In this document: in pieces, positions 17,924 through 26,974 of the stretch
Layout: the number at the start of each line of letters is the position of its first letter
Position numbering within the stretch: the stretch's first letter is position 1
NCBI GenBank assembly: GCA_026400105.1
Contig: JAPLPQ010000091.1
Location: forward strand, 16,747 to 80,746
DNA: 64,000 bases
DNA from: Burkholderiales bacterium
GTDB taxonomy: Bacteria > Pseudomonadota > Gammaproteobacteria > Burkholderiales > Burkholderiaceae_C
Reading direction: 5' to 3'
Notes under the pieces: generated by a model
Told to the model about the DNA's origin: nothing
The model's database searches: none
The model's input: the letters and a program-made list of their open reading frames with translations, nothing else
Position numbers and translations under genes: made by a program

Positions 17924-18819
17924 AATCGCAACAATCCCTGAGCGCAGACTTCCTGCTGCTGGCCGCTGTCTGGGGCAGCTCTTTCCTGTTCATGCGCCTG
18001 GGCGCGCTCGAGTTCGGTGCCTGGAGCACCGCCGGCCTGCGCATCGGCATCGCCGCGCTGGCCATGCTGCCGCTGCTGTGGCTGCGCTGCGACCTGCAGC
18101 TGGTGCGACGCAAGGCGGTCCCGCTGCTGCTGATCGGCATGCTCAACACCGGCATCCCGTTTGCGCTCTACTGCTACGCGCTGCAGCACATCAGCACCGG
18201 GCTGACGTCGATACTGAATGCGAGCTCGCCGCTGTTCGGGGCGCTGGTGGCCTGGATCTGGCTGCGCGAGGCGCCCAACCGCTGGCGCTTGCTCGGGCTG
18301 GCGCTGGGCTTTGTCGGCATCACCTTGCTGTCCTGGCACAAGGTCAGCGTGGGCGGCGAGCAGACCGGCTGGGCCGTGCTGGCCTGCCTGGGCGCCGCGG
18401 TGTGCTACGGCATCGCCGCCAGCTGCACGCGCAAATACCTGGGCGGGGTAGCGCCGCTGGCCATCACCTCGGCCAGCCTGATCGGTGCGGCACTGCTGCT
18501 CGCTGTTCCGACGGTCTGGTACTGGCCGGCCCAGATGCCGGGCCTGACAGCCTGGAGCGCGCTGCTCGTGCTCGGGCTGCTTTGCACGGCCTGGGCCTAT
18601 GTGCTGTTCTACCGGCTGATCGCCGAAGCCGGTCCGGCCAAGGCGCTGACCGTGACCTTCATGGTGCCGCTGTTCGCGCTGCTATACGGCGCGCTGCTGC
18701 TGGACGAACAGGTCACGCTGGCGATGATCGGCTACGGGCTGGTGATCCTGCTCGGCGTCGCGCTGTCGACCGAGTTCATCCAGCCCGAGCGCTGGATCAG
18801 GCGCCGGCTGCGTCCTTGA
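17920..18819 (+). CDS. EamA/DMT-superfamily transporter (10-TM)
   Basis: A 299-residue drug/metabolite transporter with two tandem EamA domains: FLLLAAVWGSSFLFMRLGAL to about residue 135, and GWAVLACLGAAVCYGIAA to the end. There are ten predicted hydrophobic helices. AEAGPAKALTVTFMVPLFA is the conserved end-loop of the second domain. The best start is TTG 17920, overlapping the ogt stop (TTGA). A CTG at 17938 is an alternative, and no ATG is nearby. The substrate is unknown. Its last 23 bases overlap the 3′ end of the opposing PsiF-like gene. Confidence 0.88.
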   Translation: MKSQQSLSADFLLLAAVWGSSFLFMRLGALEFGAWSTAGLRIGIAALAMLPLLWLRCDLQLVRRKAVPLLLIGMLNTGIPFALYCYALQHISTGLTSILNASSPLFGALVAWIWLREAPNRWRLLGLALGFVGITLLSWHKVSVGGEQTGWAVLACLGAAVCYGIAASCTRKYLGGVAPLAITSASLIGAALLLAVPTVWYWPAQMPGLTAWSALLVLGLLCTAWAYVLFYRLIAEAGPAKALTVTFMVPLFALLYGALLLDEQVTLAMIGYGLVILLGVALSTEFIQPERWIRRRLRP

Positions 18820-19063
18820 CGCATTTCTTGACGAAGCTGTTCTTGGCCGCGCCAGCCAGCTTCTTCTCGCCCGCCTGAGCGGCACAGGCGGCGGCCTGCG
18901 CCTCCTTCTCGCATTTCTTCATGAAGCTGTTCTTGGCCGCGCCGGCCAGCTTCTTCTCGGCTGCAGTGGCGCTGCAGCTCGGCCCCTCGGCGGCGGCCGA
19001 GAAGGCAATCAGGGAGGCGAACAGGGCCAGGACTATCGGCTTGAGCATGATCGACGCTTTCAT
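18797..19063 (-). CDS. PsiF-repeat exported protein
   Basis: An 88-residue protein with a cleavable signal peptide (MLKPIVLALFASLIAFSAAA) and two PsiF repeats: EKKLAGAAKNSFMKKCEKEA at about 36-55 and EKKLAGAAKNSFVKKCVKDA at about 67-86. It is rich in Lys and Cys and is presumably periplasmic. E. coli PsiF is induced by phosphate starvation, but its role is unknown, and no Pho box could be recognised here. It begins 8 bases after the ihfA stop and may be co-transcribed with it. The start may be ATG 19063 or ATG 19048. Confidence 0.82.
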   Translation of the reverse strand: MKASIMLKPIVLALFASLIAFSAAAEGPSCSATAAEKKLAGAAKNSFMKKCEKEAQAAACAAQAGEKKLAGAAKNSFVKKCVKDAAGA

Positions 19064-19071
19064 GACAGATT

Positions 19072-19413
19072 TCAGATAGCGGCCTCCGGGGACCCGGACT
19101 GCACCGCCTCCTTGAGCTTGGGGCTCGCATGAAAGGTTACCACGCGGCGCGCGTCGATCGCTACCACCTCGCCGGTGCGCGGATTGCGCCCCGGGCGCGG
19201 GGCCTTGGTGCGCAACTGGAAATTGCCAAAACCCGAGATCTTGACATCCTGGCCCTCGACCAGGGTCTCGGCGATCAGCTCGAAAAAGCCATCGACCATG
19301 TCCTTGGACTCGCGCTTGTTGAGGCCGATCTGCTCGAACAGGATTTCCGACAGCTGGGCCTTGGTCAGGGCGTTGCCGCCCTGCTCTTGGCTCTGGTGCT
19401 CGTTGTGTGGCAT
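19072..19413 (-). CDS. ihfA: Integration host factor subunit alpha
   Basis: A 113-residue HU/IHF-fold DNA-bending protein. [30 protein letters not shown] is the dimerisation helix region, and [20 protein letters not shown] contains the beta-arm, with the IHF-type PGRNPRTGE tip (Pro intercalates into DNA). The N-terminus has about 15 extra polar residues and the C-terminus is slightly longer than in E. coli. ATG 19413 lies 11 bases after the pheT stop, the usual pheST-ihfA order. The further in-frame TTG at 19428 overlaps pheT and is less likely. Confidence 0.95.
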   Translation of the reverse strand: MPHNEHQSQEQGGNALTKAQLSEILFEQIGLNKRESKDMVDGFFELIAETLVEGQDVKISGFGNFQLRTKAPRPGRNPRTGEVVAIDARRVVTFHASPKLKEAVQSGSPEAAI

Positions 19414-19424
19414 GGCGGTCACTT

Positions 19425-21845
19425 TCAACGCAGGCGTGCGCCGACTTGCTGCTGCAGCGCTGCCAGCGCGGCCTGCACCACGCCGTCGATCTGCTCGTCG
19501 GTCAGCGTCGCTTCCGAGCTTTCGAGCGTCAGGCGCACGGCCAGGCTCTTCTCGTCGGCGGCCAGGCCGGGCGCCTCGACGCCCTTCTTGGCGCGGTAGA
19601 CGTCGAACAGCACGGCCGACTTGAGCAGGCCCTCGACGTCCGAGCCACGCAGGGCCGCCATCAGCGCCGCATGGGTCACCGACTCGTTGACCACGACCGC
19701 CAGGTCGCGCTCGACCGGCTGGTGGCGCGGCACCGGCTGGGCCCGTGCCACCTCGCGCGCCAGCACGGCCGGCAGGTCGAGCTCGAACAGCACCGGCGCC
19801 TGCTGCCAGCCTTCGGCCTGACGCCAGCGCGGATGCAGTTCACCGACGAAGCCGATCGCCACGCCGTCGAGCAGCACGCGGGCGCAGCGGCCCGGGTGCA
19901 TGGCCGGATGCTCGGCCGCCTCGAAGGTAGGCAGGCGCGGCGCCAGCAGCGCCTCGACATCGCCCTTGACGTCGAAGAAATCGACCGCACGCGCCGGCAG
20001 GCCCCATTGCTGCTGCTCGGCGTCACCCCAGGCCAGCGCGGCGACACGCATCGGCTGGTCGAAACCGGCGACCGTGGTCTCGCTGTCGAGCACTGACGCA
20101 TCCTTGCGGAACACACGGCCGAGCTCGAACACGCGCACGCGCGCGGCCTTGCGGTCGGTGTTGAACTTGAGCACGTTGAGCAGGCTGCCCAGCAGCGAAC
20201 TGCGCATCACGCTCAGCTGGCTCGCGATCGGGTTCAGCAACTTGATCGGGTCGGCATTGCCGGCATAGTCGCGCTCCCAGCGCGCCTCGACGAAGCTGAA
20301 GTTGATCGTCTCCTGGTAGCCCTGCAGCGCGAGCTGGCGGCGCAAGGCAAAGGCGCCACGGCGGCTTTCGGGGCGGATCTGCGCGGTCACGGGCGCCTGC
20401 GGCGGCGTGTGCGGCAGGTTCTCGTAGCCGATCACGCGCGCGACTTCCTCGATCAGGTCTTCCTCGATCTGCAGGTCGAAGCGGAACGACGGCGGCGTGA
20501 CAGTCACGGTGCCGTCGGCCTCGGTCACCGGCAGGCTCAGGCTGCGCAGCGCGTCGGCGCATTGCTGCTGCGTGAGTGCCATGCCGATCACCTTGTTGGC
20601 GCGCGCCACGCGCAGCGTGACGGGCTTCGGAGTCGGGACATTGACGACCTGGTCGACCACCGGGCCGACCTGGCCGCCGCAGATCTGCAGCACGAGTTCG
20701 CTGATGCGCTCGAGGTGCTCGACGATCTGCTGCGGATCGACGCCGCGCTCGAAGCGGTGGCCGGCGTCGGTGCTGAAGTTGAAGCGGCGCGAACGGCCGG
20801 CAATCGCCTTCGGCCACCAGAAGGCGGCCTCGACGAAGACATTGCGCGTCTCGTCGCCCACTGCGGTGGCGTCACCGCCCATGATGCCGGCCAGCGACTC
20901 GACCGCCTGCGCGTCGGCGATCACGCCGACCTGCTCGTCGAGCGTGACGGTGTTGCCGTTGAGCAGCTTGAGCTGTTCGCCCGCGCGGCCCCAGCGCACC
21001 TGCAGGCCTCCATGGATCTTGTCCAGATCGAAGATATGCGACGGACGGCCGAGCTCGAACATCACGTAGTTCGAGATATCGACCAGTGCGGACACGCTGC
21101 GCTGGCCGCAGCGCGCCAGACGCTCGACCATCCAGGCCGGGGTCTGCGCCTGCGGGTTGATGCCCTTGATGACGCGACCGGCAAAGCGACCGCACAGGTC
21201 AGCCGCCTGCACCTCGACCGGCAGGGTGTCGGCAATCTGCGGCGCCAGGGTCGGGAAGGCCGGGGCCTGCAGCGGCGCGCCGGTCAACGCGGCGAGCTCG
21301 CGCGCGATGCCGTAGACGCTCAGGCAGTGCGCCAGGTTCGGCGTCAGCTTGAGCGTGAACAGCTGGTCGTCGAGCTTCAGATAGTCGCGGATCGACTGGC
21401 CGATCGGCGCATCGTCGGGCAGCTCGAGCAGGCCGGCGTTCTCTTCCGACAATTTCAGCTCGCGCGCCGAGCACAGCATGCCGAAGCTCTCGACGCCGCG
21501 CAGCTTGCCCTTGCCGATCTTGAACGGCTTGCCGTCCTCGCCGGGCGGCAACTCAGCGCCGACCAGCGCGGCCGGAATCTTGATGCCGACGCGCGCGTTC
21601 GGCGCGCCGCAGACGATCTGCAGCGGCTCGGCCTGGCCGACATCGACCTGGCAGACGCGCAGGCGGTCGGCATTCGGATGCTGTTCGGCGGCGACGATGG
21701 CGCCGATCACGATCTTCTGGAACGGCGGCGCGACGGGCACCAGCTCCTCGACCTCCAGGCCGGCCATGGTCAGCTTGTCGGCCAGCTCCTGGCTGGTCAG
21801 CGGCGGGTTGCAGAACTCACGCAGCCACGATTCGGGGAATTGCAT
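19425..21845 (-). CDS. pheT: Phenylalanyl-tRNA synthetase beta subunit
   Basis: An 806-residue subunit of the alpha2-beta2 class II synthetase charging tRNA-Phe. The order is: an N-terminal B1 domain ([25 protein letters not shown]), an EMAP-II-like tRNA-binding domain ([15 protein letters not shown]), the B3/B4 editing domain, B5, a catalytic-like core and the C-terminal FDX-ACB domain ([17 protein letters not shown]). Length and domain order are normal. It is separated from pheS by a 30-base spacer. Domain lengths cited are approximate. Confidence 0.97.
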   Translation of the reverse strand: MQFPESWLREFCNPPLTSQELADKLTMAGLEVEELVPVAPPFQKIVIGAIVAAEQHPNADRLRVCQVDVGQAEPLQIVCGAPNARVGIKIPAALVGAELPPGEDGKPFKIGKGKLRGVESFGMLCSARELKLSEENAGLLELPDDAPIGQSIRDYLKLDDQLFTLKLTPNLAHCLSVYGIARELAALTGAPLQAPAFPTLAPQIADTLPVEVQAADLCGRFAGRVIKGINPQAQTPAWMVERLARCGQRSVSALVDISNYVMFELGRPSHIFDLDKIHGGLQVRWGRAGEQLKLLNGNTVTLDEQVGVIADAQAVESLAGIMGGDATAVGDETRNVFVEAAFWWPKAIAGRSRRFNFSTDAGHRFERGVDPQQIVEHLERISELVLQICGGQVGPVVDQVVNVPTPKPVTLRVARANKVIGMALTQQQCADALRSLSLPVTEADGTVTVTPPSFRFDLQIEEDLIEEVARVIGYENLPHTPPQAPVTAQIRPESRRGAFALRRQLALQGYQETINFSFVEARWERDYAGNADPIKLLNPIASQLSVMRSSLLGSLLNVLKFNTDRKAARVRVFELGRVFRKDASVLDSETTVAGFDQPMRVAALAWGDAEQQQWGLPARAVDFFDVKGDVEALLAPRLPTFEAAEHPAMHPGRCARVLLDGVAIGFVGELHPRWRQAEGWQQAPVLFELDLPAVLAREVARAQPVPRHQPVERDLAVVVNESVTHAALMAALRGSDVEGLLKSAVLFDVYRAKKGVEAPGLAADEKSLAVRLTLESSEATLTDEQIDGVVQAALAALQQQVGARLR

Positions 21846-21875
21846 AACTCTCTACTCTCGGAAACGGGTTGCGGA

Positions 21876-22946
21876 TCAGCGGAACTGGCTCAGGAAGCGG
21901 ATGTCGCCGTCGAAGAACAGGCGCAGGTCGTTGACGCCATAGCGCAGCATGGTCAGACGGTCCGGCCCCATGCCGAAGGCAAAGCCGATGTAGCGCTCGG
22001 GGTCGAGCCCCATGTTGCGCACCACGTTCGGGTGCACCTGGCCGCAGCCGCCGACTTCGAGCCAGCGCCCGGCCAGCGGACCGCTGGCGAACGCGATGTC
22101 GATCTCGGCGCTCGGCTCGGTGAAGGGGAAGAAGCTGGGACGGAAACGCAGCACCAGGTCATCCGACTCGAAGAAGGTGCGGCAGAAGTCGGTGAAGACG
22201 AACTTCAGGTCCTTGAAGCTGATGTTCTCGCCGATCCACAGGCCTTCGCACTGGTGGAACATCGGCGAATGGGTCGCGTCGCTGTCGACGCGGTAGGTGC
22301 GGCCCGGCACGATGACGCGGATCTCGGGCATCGCGCCGCCAAACGGCGCGTCGGCCGGCGCACCGGCCGCCTCGCGGTGGCGCTTGACATGCTGGACCGC
22401 ATGGCGCACCTGCATCGGGCTGGTGTGGGTGCGCAGCAGGTTGGGCTCGCCTTCCTTGACGCCTTCGACGTAGAAGGTGTCGTGCATCGAACGCGCCGGG
22501 TGATCCTCGGGCGTGTTGAGCGCGGTGAAGTTGTACCAGTCGCACTCGATCTCGGGACCGTCGGCGACCTCGAAACCCATCGAACCGAAGATGGCCTCGA
22601 TGCGCTCGAGCGTCAGGCTGACCGGGTGCAGGCCGCCATTGCCGCGCACGCGGCCCGGCAGCGTCACGTCGAGCGACTCGGCCTGCAACTGGCGCTGCAG
22701 CTCGGCTTCGGCCAGGGCGGCGCGGCGCTCGTTGAGGGCAGCCTCGATCGCCTGCTTGGCGACGTTGACGGCCGCGCCACGGGTCTTCTTCTCTTCCACG
22801 CTCAGGGCAGCCATGCCCTTCATGAGTTCGGTCACGCGACCGCTCTTGCCCAGGAACTGGGCCTTGGCGTTTTCCAGGTCGGCGGGGGTGGCGGCTTGCG
22901 CGAACAGTTCGCGCGCGGCGCTCACCAGGGCATCGAGGTCGTTCAT
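21876..22946 (-). CDS. pheS: Phenylalanyl-tRNA synthetase alpha subunit
   Basis: A 356-residue catalytic subunit. An N-terminal coiled coil (residues 1-90) is followed by class II motif 1 ([19 protein letters not shown]), motif 2 ([14 protein letters not shown] … GRTYR) and motif 3 ([18 protein letters not shown]). The phenylalanine-pocket Ala is in the motif-3 segment FAFGMGPDR. The start is ATG 22946; the longer frame lies in the leader. It is preceded by a leader with a U-tailed terminator (see 22987-23018), so its expression relative to rplT is probably attenuated. Confidence 0.97.
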   Translation of the reverse strand: MNDLDALVSAARELFAQAATPADLENAKAQFLGKSGRVTELMKGMAALSVEEKKTRGAAVNVAKQAIEAALNERRAALAEAELQRQLQAESLDVTLPGRVRGNGGLHPVSLTLERIEAIFGSMGFEVADGPEIECDWYNFTALNTPEDHPARSMHDTFYVEGVKEGEPNLLRTHTSPMQVRHAVQHVKRHREAAGAPADAPFGGAMPEIRVIVPGRTYRVDSDATHSPMFHQCEGLWIGENISFKDLKFVFTDFCRTFFESDDLVLRFRPSFFPFTEPSAEIDIAFASGPLAGRWLEVGGCGQVHPNVVRNMGLDPERYIGFAFGMGPDRLTMLRYGVNDLRLFFDGDIRFLSQFR

Positions 22947-22986
22947 CTCAACGGTCCAACAGCGGATGGCCAGGCCATCCAAAATG

Positions 22987-23018
22987 AAAAAGGGCCAGTG
23001 CCTTATCGGCGCTGGCCC
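22987..23018 (-). terminator. Intrinsic terminator/attenuator in the rplT-pheS leader
   Basis: On the minus strand, an 11-bp stem GGGCCAGCGCC / GGCACTGGCCC (one mismatch) with loop GATAA is followed directly by TTTTTC. It lies between co-directional rplT and pheS, 41 bases before the pheS start. A second stem precedes it (23028-23034 with 23047-23053) and a third follows (22964-22971 with 22973-22980). A five-codon frame, Met-Asp-Ala-Gly-Phe-stop (23061-23044), overlaps the rplT stop and ends in the first stem. The position matches the E. coli pheST attenuator; the leader peptide itself is speculative. Confidence 0.8.
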
Positions 23019-23060
23019 TCAAATGCTCGGGTTTCAGGTTGCGCTAAAACCCGGCGTCCA

Positions 23061-23420
23061 TCAGGCGGCCAGCTTGGCCTTGACCTGTTCGACGATAGCA
23101 GCAAAAGCTGCCGGGTCGTTCACGGCCAGATCGGCCAGCATCTTGCGGTCGACTTCGATCGAAGCCTTCTTCAGGCCGTTGGCGAACTGGCTGTAGGTCA
23201 GGCCCAGGGCACGCGCACCGGCGTTGATACGAGCGATCCACAGACGGCGGAACACGCGCTTCTTGTTGCGGCGGTCACGGTAAGCGTACTGACCAGCCTT
23301 CATCACCGCCTGTTTGGCGATGCGATAGACGTTACCGCGGCGGCCGCGGAAACCTTTGGCTAAGGCCAGGACTTTTTTGTGACGGGCACGTGCGGTGACA
23401 CCACGTTTGACGCGAGGCAT
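23061..23420 (-). CDS. rplT: 50S ribosomal protein L20
   Basis: A 119-residue ribosomal protein needed early in 50S assembly. [20 protein letters not shown] at the N-terminus and [20 protein letters not shown] in the middle are diagnostic. Length is normal. It is 25 bases downstream of rpmI. In E. coli L20 also represses translation of rpmI-rplT by binding leader RNA, relevant to the structured infC-rpmI spacer here. Confidence 0.98.
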   Translation of the reverse strand: MPRVKRGVTARARHKKVLALAKGFRGRRGNVYRIAKQAVMKAGQYAYRDRRNKKRVFRRLWIARINAGARALGLTYSQFANGLKKASIEVDRKMLADLAVNDPAAFAAIVEQVKAKLAA

Positions 23421-23445
23421 AGTTCTCTCCTAGTTCGTCGTTGAA

Positions 23446-23649
23446 TTACAGGCCCATGCCGGGCAGCATCTGTGCCATGTGACCCATATTGGTCTCATGG
23501 ACATTCACTGCGCCGCGCAGATGGCGCTTGTTCTTGGTGGTCTTCTTGGTCAGGATGTGACGCTTGAAGGCTTGACCGCGCTTGACGGTACCACCCGGAC
23601 GAACGCGAAAACGTTTCTTCGCACTGCTCTTGGTCTTCATCTTGGGCAT
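23446..23649 (-). CDS. rpmI: 50S ribosomal protein L35
   Basis: A 67-residue ribosomal protein with the typical [14 protein letters not shown] start, the basic [20 protein letters not shown] stretch and a [14 protein letters not shown] tail. The start is ATG 23649, preceded by AAGGAG at good spacing. It follows a 176-base structured spacer after infC. Confidence 0.97.
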   Translation of the reverse strand: MPKMKTKSSAKKRFRVRPGGTVKRGQAFKRHILTKKTTKNKRHLRGAVNVHETNMGHMAQMLPGMGL

Positions 23650-23690
23650 TGGAATGCTCCTTATGGTTTGTGCTCGTGAGGCGCCGCGAA

Positions 23691-23804
23691 CCTGATCGCA
23701 GTCTTGTTGGCCCCGAGCCACTTGGTAGTGCGCCACGGAATCAACCGTGGCACATTGCGGTACCGAAGTACCGCGGGACCCCGTTCGGCGACCAACCGAT
23801 CAGG
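23691..23804 (-). promoter_or_regulatory. Multibranch RNA structure upstream of rpmI (candidate L20 autoregulatory leader)
   Basis: On the minus-strand RNA, an 8-bp closing helix CCUGAUCG (23804-23797) / CGAUCAGG (23698-23691) encloses two hairpins. Hairpin A is GCGGUAC-UUCG-GUACCGC (23774-23757), a UUCG tetraloop. Hairpin B is GCCACGG / CCGUGGC with a 6-base loop (23751-23732). All three helices are perfectly paired. The element occupies the infC-rpmI spacer, where E. coli carries its L20-binding translational operator. The structure is seen in the sequence; L20 binding is inferred. Confidence 0.6.
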
Positions 23805-23825
23805 ACCCGAGAAACTAATGCTCGA

Positions 23826-24440
23826 TCAGCTCGCGGCCGGAGCCGGAACTGCAGCTTCTGCTGCCGGCTTGGCAGCGCCGCCGCCGGCCTTCTTGCGGCC
23901 CGGTGCGATCATCATGATCATCTGGCGGCCTTCGAGCTTGGGGAACTGCTCGACGATGATGGTGTCGCCCAGTTCGTCACGGATGCGCTGCAACAGCGCC
24001 ATGCCGATTTCCTGGTGCGTGATCTCGCGGCCGCGATAACGCAGCGTGATCTTGCACTTGTCGCCTTCTTCCAGGAAGCGGCGCACGTTGCGCATCTTGA
24101 TCTGGTAGTCGCCTTCATCGGTACCGGGACGGAACTTGATTTCCTTGATCTCGATGACCGTCTGCTTGGCCTTCGCTTCCGCAGCCTTCTTCTGTTCCGC
24201 GTACTTGAACTTGCCGTAGTCGATCAGACGACAGACCGGCGGGTTCGCCATGGCGGCAATTTCCACCAGGTCGACGTCCAGGTCACCCGCCATGCGCAGG
24301 GCTTCATGGATGCTGACGACACCGATGGCTTCGCCTTCAGGGCCCGTCAGGCGCACTTCGGGCGCCATGATCTCACGGTTCAAGCGATGCGCGCGCTCTT
24401 CGCGTTGGCGACGGTCGCGGAAGTTGGGGTTGGTAGCGAT
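23826..24440 (-). CDS. infC: Translation initiation factor IF-3
   Basis: A 204-residue IF-3. [20 protein letters not shown] begins the N-domain, [20 protein letters not shown] is the linker/helix, and [20 protein letters not shown] is the C-domain. The C-terminus has an Ala/Pro-rich extension (about 20 residues) beyond the core. The most probable start is AUC at 24440-24438, preceded by GAGGU 7 bases upstream; there is no ATG in frame before the conserved region. A rare start codon is known to allow IF-3 to repress its own mRNA in E. coli (AUU). An in-frame GTG at 24476 lies inside the upstream hairpin and is less likely. Confidence 0.95.
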   Translation of the reverse strand: MATNPNFRDRRQREERAHRLNREIMAPEVRLTGPEGEAIGVVSIHEALRMAGDLDVDLVEIAAMANPPVCRLIDYGKFKYAEQKKAAEAKAKQTVIEIKEIKFRPGTDEGDYQIKMRNVRRFLEEGDKCKITLRYRGREITHQEIGMALLQRIRDELGDTIIVEQFPKLEGRQMIMMIAPGRKKAGGGAAKPAAEAAVPAPAAS

Positions 24441-24467
24441 GGTAAGACCTCGATTCGTAAAGCCGCA

Positions 24468-24487
24468 GCGCGGCACTTGTGCCGCGC
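24468..24487 (-). promoter_or_regulatory. Strong hairpin between thrS and infC
   Basis: A perfect 8-bp stem GCGCGGCA / TGCCGCGC with a 4-base loop, in the 95-base spacer between thrS and infC. On the minus strand it is followed by TGCGGCTTTACG, not a U-run, so it is more likely an mRNA processing or leader element of infC than a terminator. Confidence 0.45.
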
Positions 24488-24535
24488 ATGCCGATACCCA
24501 GGCGCAATTATGGCGCCGGAGTCAAGGCGGCAAGT

Positions 24536-26443
24536 TTAAGCCTTGTTGGCGATCTCCGCAAGGATGCGCGCGGAAAAATCTTGCTGCGACAGCACGCCAA
24601 GGTCCTGGTTGCCGCGTGCACGCACCGCCACCGCGCCGGCTTCCTTCTCCTTGTCGCCGACGACCAGGATGTAGGGCAGCTTCTTCATCGCGTGCTCGCG
24701 CACCTTGTAGTTGACCTTTTCGTTGCGCAGATCCAACGCGACGCGCACGCCCTGGGCCTCGAGCTTGGCCGCCACCTCGCGGCAATAGTCGGCCTGGGCA
24801 TCGGTGATGTTGAGCACCGCGACCTGGACCGGCGCCAGCCAGACCGGCAAGGCGCCGGCATGCTGCTCGATCAGGATGCCGATGAAGCGCTCGAGGCTGC
24901 CGACGATCGCGCGGTGCAGGATCACCGGGCGCTGGCGGCTGCCGTCCTCGGCCACGTACTCGGCGTCGAGGCGCTCGGACAGGTTGAAGTCGACCTGGAT
25001 CGTGCCGCACTGCCATTCGCGACCGATCGCGTCCTTCAGCGTGTACTCGATCTTGGGACCGTAGAAGGCGCCGTCGCCCTCCGAGATCACGAACTCGCAG
25101 CCCGAATGGCGCAGGCTGGCCATCAGCGCCTGCTCGGCCTTGTCCCACAGCTCGTCGGAGCCGATGCGCGCGGCCGGACGGGTCGAGACCTTGTACAGGA
25201 TGTCGCTGAAGCCGAAGTCGGCGTAGACCTTCTTGAGCACCTGGGTGAAGGTGTCGCACTCGGCCAGGATCTGGTCTTCGGTGCAGAAGATATGGCCGTC
25301 ATCCTGGGTGAAGCCGCGCACGCGCATGATGCCGTGCAGACCGCCCGAGGGCTCGTTGCGGTGGCACTGGCCAAACTCGCCGTAGCGCAGCGGCAGGTCG
25401 CGGTAGCTCTTGATGCCCTGCTTGTAGATCAGGATATGACCCGGGCAGTTCATCGGCTTGAGGGCGTAGTCGCGCTTTTCCGACTCGGTCACGAACATGT
25501 TGTCGCGGTACTTGTCCCAGTGGCCGGTCTTCTCCCACAGGCCCTGGTCGAGGATCTGCGGACCCTTGACCTCCAGGTAGCCATGGTCGCGGTAGACCTT
25601 GCGCATGTACTGCTCGACCTGCTGCCAGACGGTCCAGCCCTTGGGGTGCCAGAACACCAGGCCCGGTGCGTGGTCGTCGATGTGGAACAGGTCGAGCTCG
25701 CGGCCCAGCTTGCGGTGGTCGCGCTTCTCGGCTTCTTCCAGTCGGGTCAGGTAGCCCTGCAGGTCATCCTTGCTGGCCCAGGCGGTGCCGTAGATGCGCT
25801 GCAGCATCTCGTTGCGGTGGTCGCCGCGCCAGTAGGCACCAGCCACCTTCATGAGCTTGAAATGCTTGAGCTTGCCGGTGCTCGGCACATGGGGGCCGCG
25901 GCACAGGTCCTCGAAGGCGCCTTCGCGGTACAGGCTGACATCCTCGTTGCTCGGGATGCTGGCAATCAGCTCGGCCTTGTAATGCTCGCCCAGGCCCTTG
26001 AAGTAGTCGACCGCCTCGTCGCGCGGCAGCACGCGGCGCTGCACGGCCTCGTCCTTGTTGGCGAGCTCGGTCATCTTCTTCTCGATCGCCGCCAGGTCAT
26101 CGGGCGTGAACGGGCGCTTGTACGAGAAGTCGTAATAGAAGCCGTTGTCGATCACCGGGCCGATCGTGACCTGCGCCTCGGGGAACAGCTGCTTGACCGC
26201 GTAGGCCAGCAGGTGGGCGCTCGAGTGGCGGATCAGCTCGAGGCCATCGGCGTCCTTGGCGGTGACGATGGCCAGCGCGGCGTCCTGCTCGATGCAAAAA
26301 CTGGTGTCGACCAGTTTGCCGTCGACCTTGCCGCCCAGCGCGGCCTTGGCCAGGCCGGAGCCGATCGAGGCCGCCACCTCGGCCACCGTGACCGGGCCGG
26401 GAAACTGGCGAAGTGAGCCGTCGGGAAGCGTGATGTTCAACAT
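24536..26443 (-). CDS. thrS: Threonyl-tRNA synthetase
   Basis: A 635-residue class II synthetase. The order is: a TGS domain ([26 protein letters not shown]), an editing domain with [11 protein letters not shown] (zinc/editing His), a catalytic core with motif 2 ([15 protein letters not shown]) and zinc ligands including Cys in MNCPGHI, and a C-terminal anticodon-binding domain ([18 protein letters not shown]). Length is normal. It is the first gene of the leftward translation operon and is followed at 95 bases by infC, as in many proteobacteria. Confidence 0.97.
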   Translation of the reverse strand: MLNITLPDGSLRQFPGPVTVAEVAASIGSGLAKAALGGKVDGKLVDTSFCIEQDAALAIVTAKDADGLELIRHSSAHLLAYAVKQLFPEAQVTIGPVIDNGFYYDFSYKRPFTPDDLAAIEKKMTELANKDEAVQRRVLPRDEAVDYFKGLGEHYKAELIASIPSNEDVSLYREGAFEDLCRGPHVPSTGKLKHFKLMKVAGAYWRGDHRNEMLQRIYGTAWASKDDLQGYLTRLEEAEKRDHRKLGRELDLFHIDDHAPGLVFWHPKGWTVWQQVEQYMRKVYRDHGYLEVKGPQILDQGLWEKTGHWDKYRDNMFVTESEKRDYALKPMNCPGHILIYKQGIKSYRDLPLRYGEFGQCHRNEPSGGLHGIMRVRGFTQDDGHIFCTEDQILAECDTFTQVLKKVYADFGFSDILYKVSTRPAARIGSDELWDKAEQALMASLRHSGCEFVISEGDGAFYGPKIEYTLKDAIGREWQCGTIQVDFNLSERLDAEYVAEDGSRQRPVILHRAIVGSLERFIGILIEQHAGALPVWLAPVQVAVLNITDAQADYCREVAAKLEAQGVRVALDLRNEKVNYKVREHAMKKLPYILVVGDKEKEAGAVAVRARGNQDLGVLSQQDFSARILAEIANKA

Positions 26444-26461
26444 AAGGATGTCCAGAAACGG

Positions 26462-26481
26462 AAAACGCGGCCGGGGCCGCG
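26462..26481 (-). promoter_or_regulatory. Terminator-like hairpin in the thrS 5′ leader
   Basis: On the minus strand, CGCGGCC-CC-GGCCGCG is followed by TTTTCC, ending about 20 bases before the thrS ATG. The upstream gene ends at 26557, so this could terminate that gene or attenuate thrS. The loop must open to at least 4 bases, leaving a 6-bp GC stem. Confidence 0.45.
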
Positions 26482-26556
26482 CTGAGGAAAGCTCAATGCT
26501 AGTGCCCGATTTTTACACAAAACGGCTGCCGACCTGCCGGCGGCGCGGGCGCGGCC

Positions 26557-26940
26557 TCAGTCCTGGTACAGCTCCAGCGGCAGGCCGTCGGGGTCGGCAA
26601 AGAAGACAAAGCGGCGTCCGGTGTACTCGTCGACGCGGACTTCCTCGACCGCGATACCGCGCGCCTCGAGCTCGGCCTTGCAGCGCGCGACATCATCGAC
26701 CGCGAAGGCCAGATGACGCAGGCCGCAGGCTTCGGGGCGGGTCGGCCGGGCCGGCGGCTGCGGGAAGGAAAACAGCTCGATCTGGCTGCCATCGGGCAGC
26801 GCCAGATCGGTCTTGTACGACTGGCGCTCGGCGCGGTAATGCTCGGCGATCAGGCGCAGGCCCAGGATCTCGGTATAGAAATGCCGGGAGCGCTGGTAGT
26901 CCGAGCAGATGATGGCAATGTGGTGAATGCGGCGCAACAT
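26557..26940 (-). CDS. VOC-family metalloenzyme (YaeR/glyoxalase-like)
   Basis: A 127-residue single-chain vicinal-oxygen-chelate protein with two beta-alpha-beta-beta-beta repeats. Putative metal ligands are His7 (RIHHIAI), Glu55 (SQIELF), His76 (LRHLAF) and Glu123 (PLELY). HHIAIICSDYQRSRHFYTEI and FFADPDGLPLELYQ match the short YaeR-type proteins rather than true GloA. The start ATG 26940 fits the family length. The reaction is unknown; lactoylglutathione lyase activity should not be assumed. Confidence 0.85.
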   Translation of the reverse strand: MLRRIHHIAIICSDYQRSRHFYTEILGLRLIAEHYRAERQSYKTDLALPDGSQIELFSFPQPPARPTRPEACGLRHLAFAVDDVARCKAELEARGIAVEEVRVDEYTGRRFVFFADPDGLPLELYQD

Positions 26941-26974
26941 AGGCCGGCCAGTATCGAAGCCGGCCACAGCCGCG

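Noticed and set aside
20409..23363. A 984-codon open frame antisense to pheT-pheS-rplT
   Set aside because: It crosses three real genes and their spacers and has shadow-frame composition.
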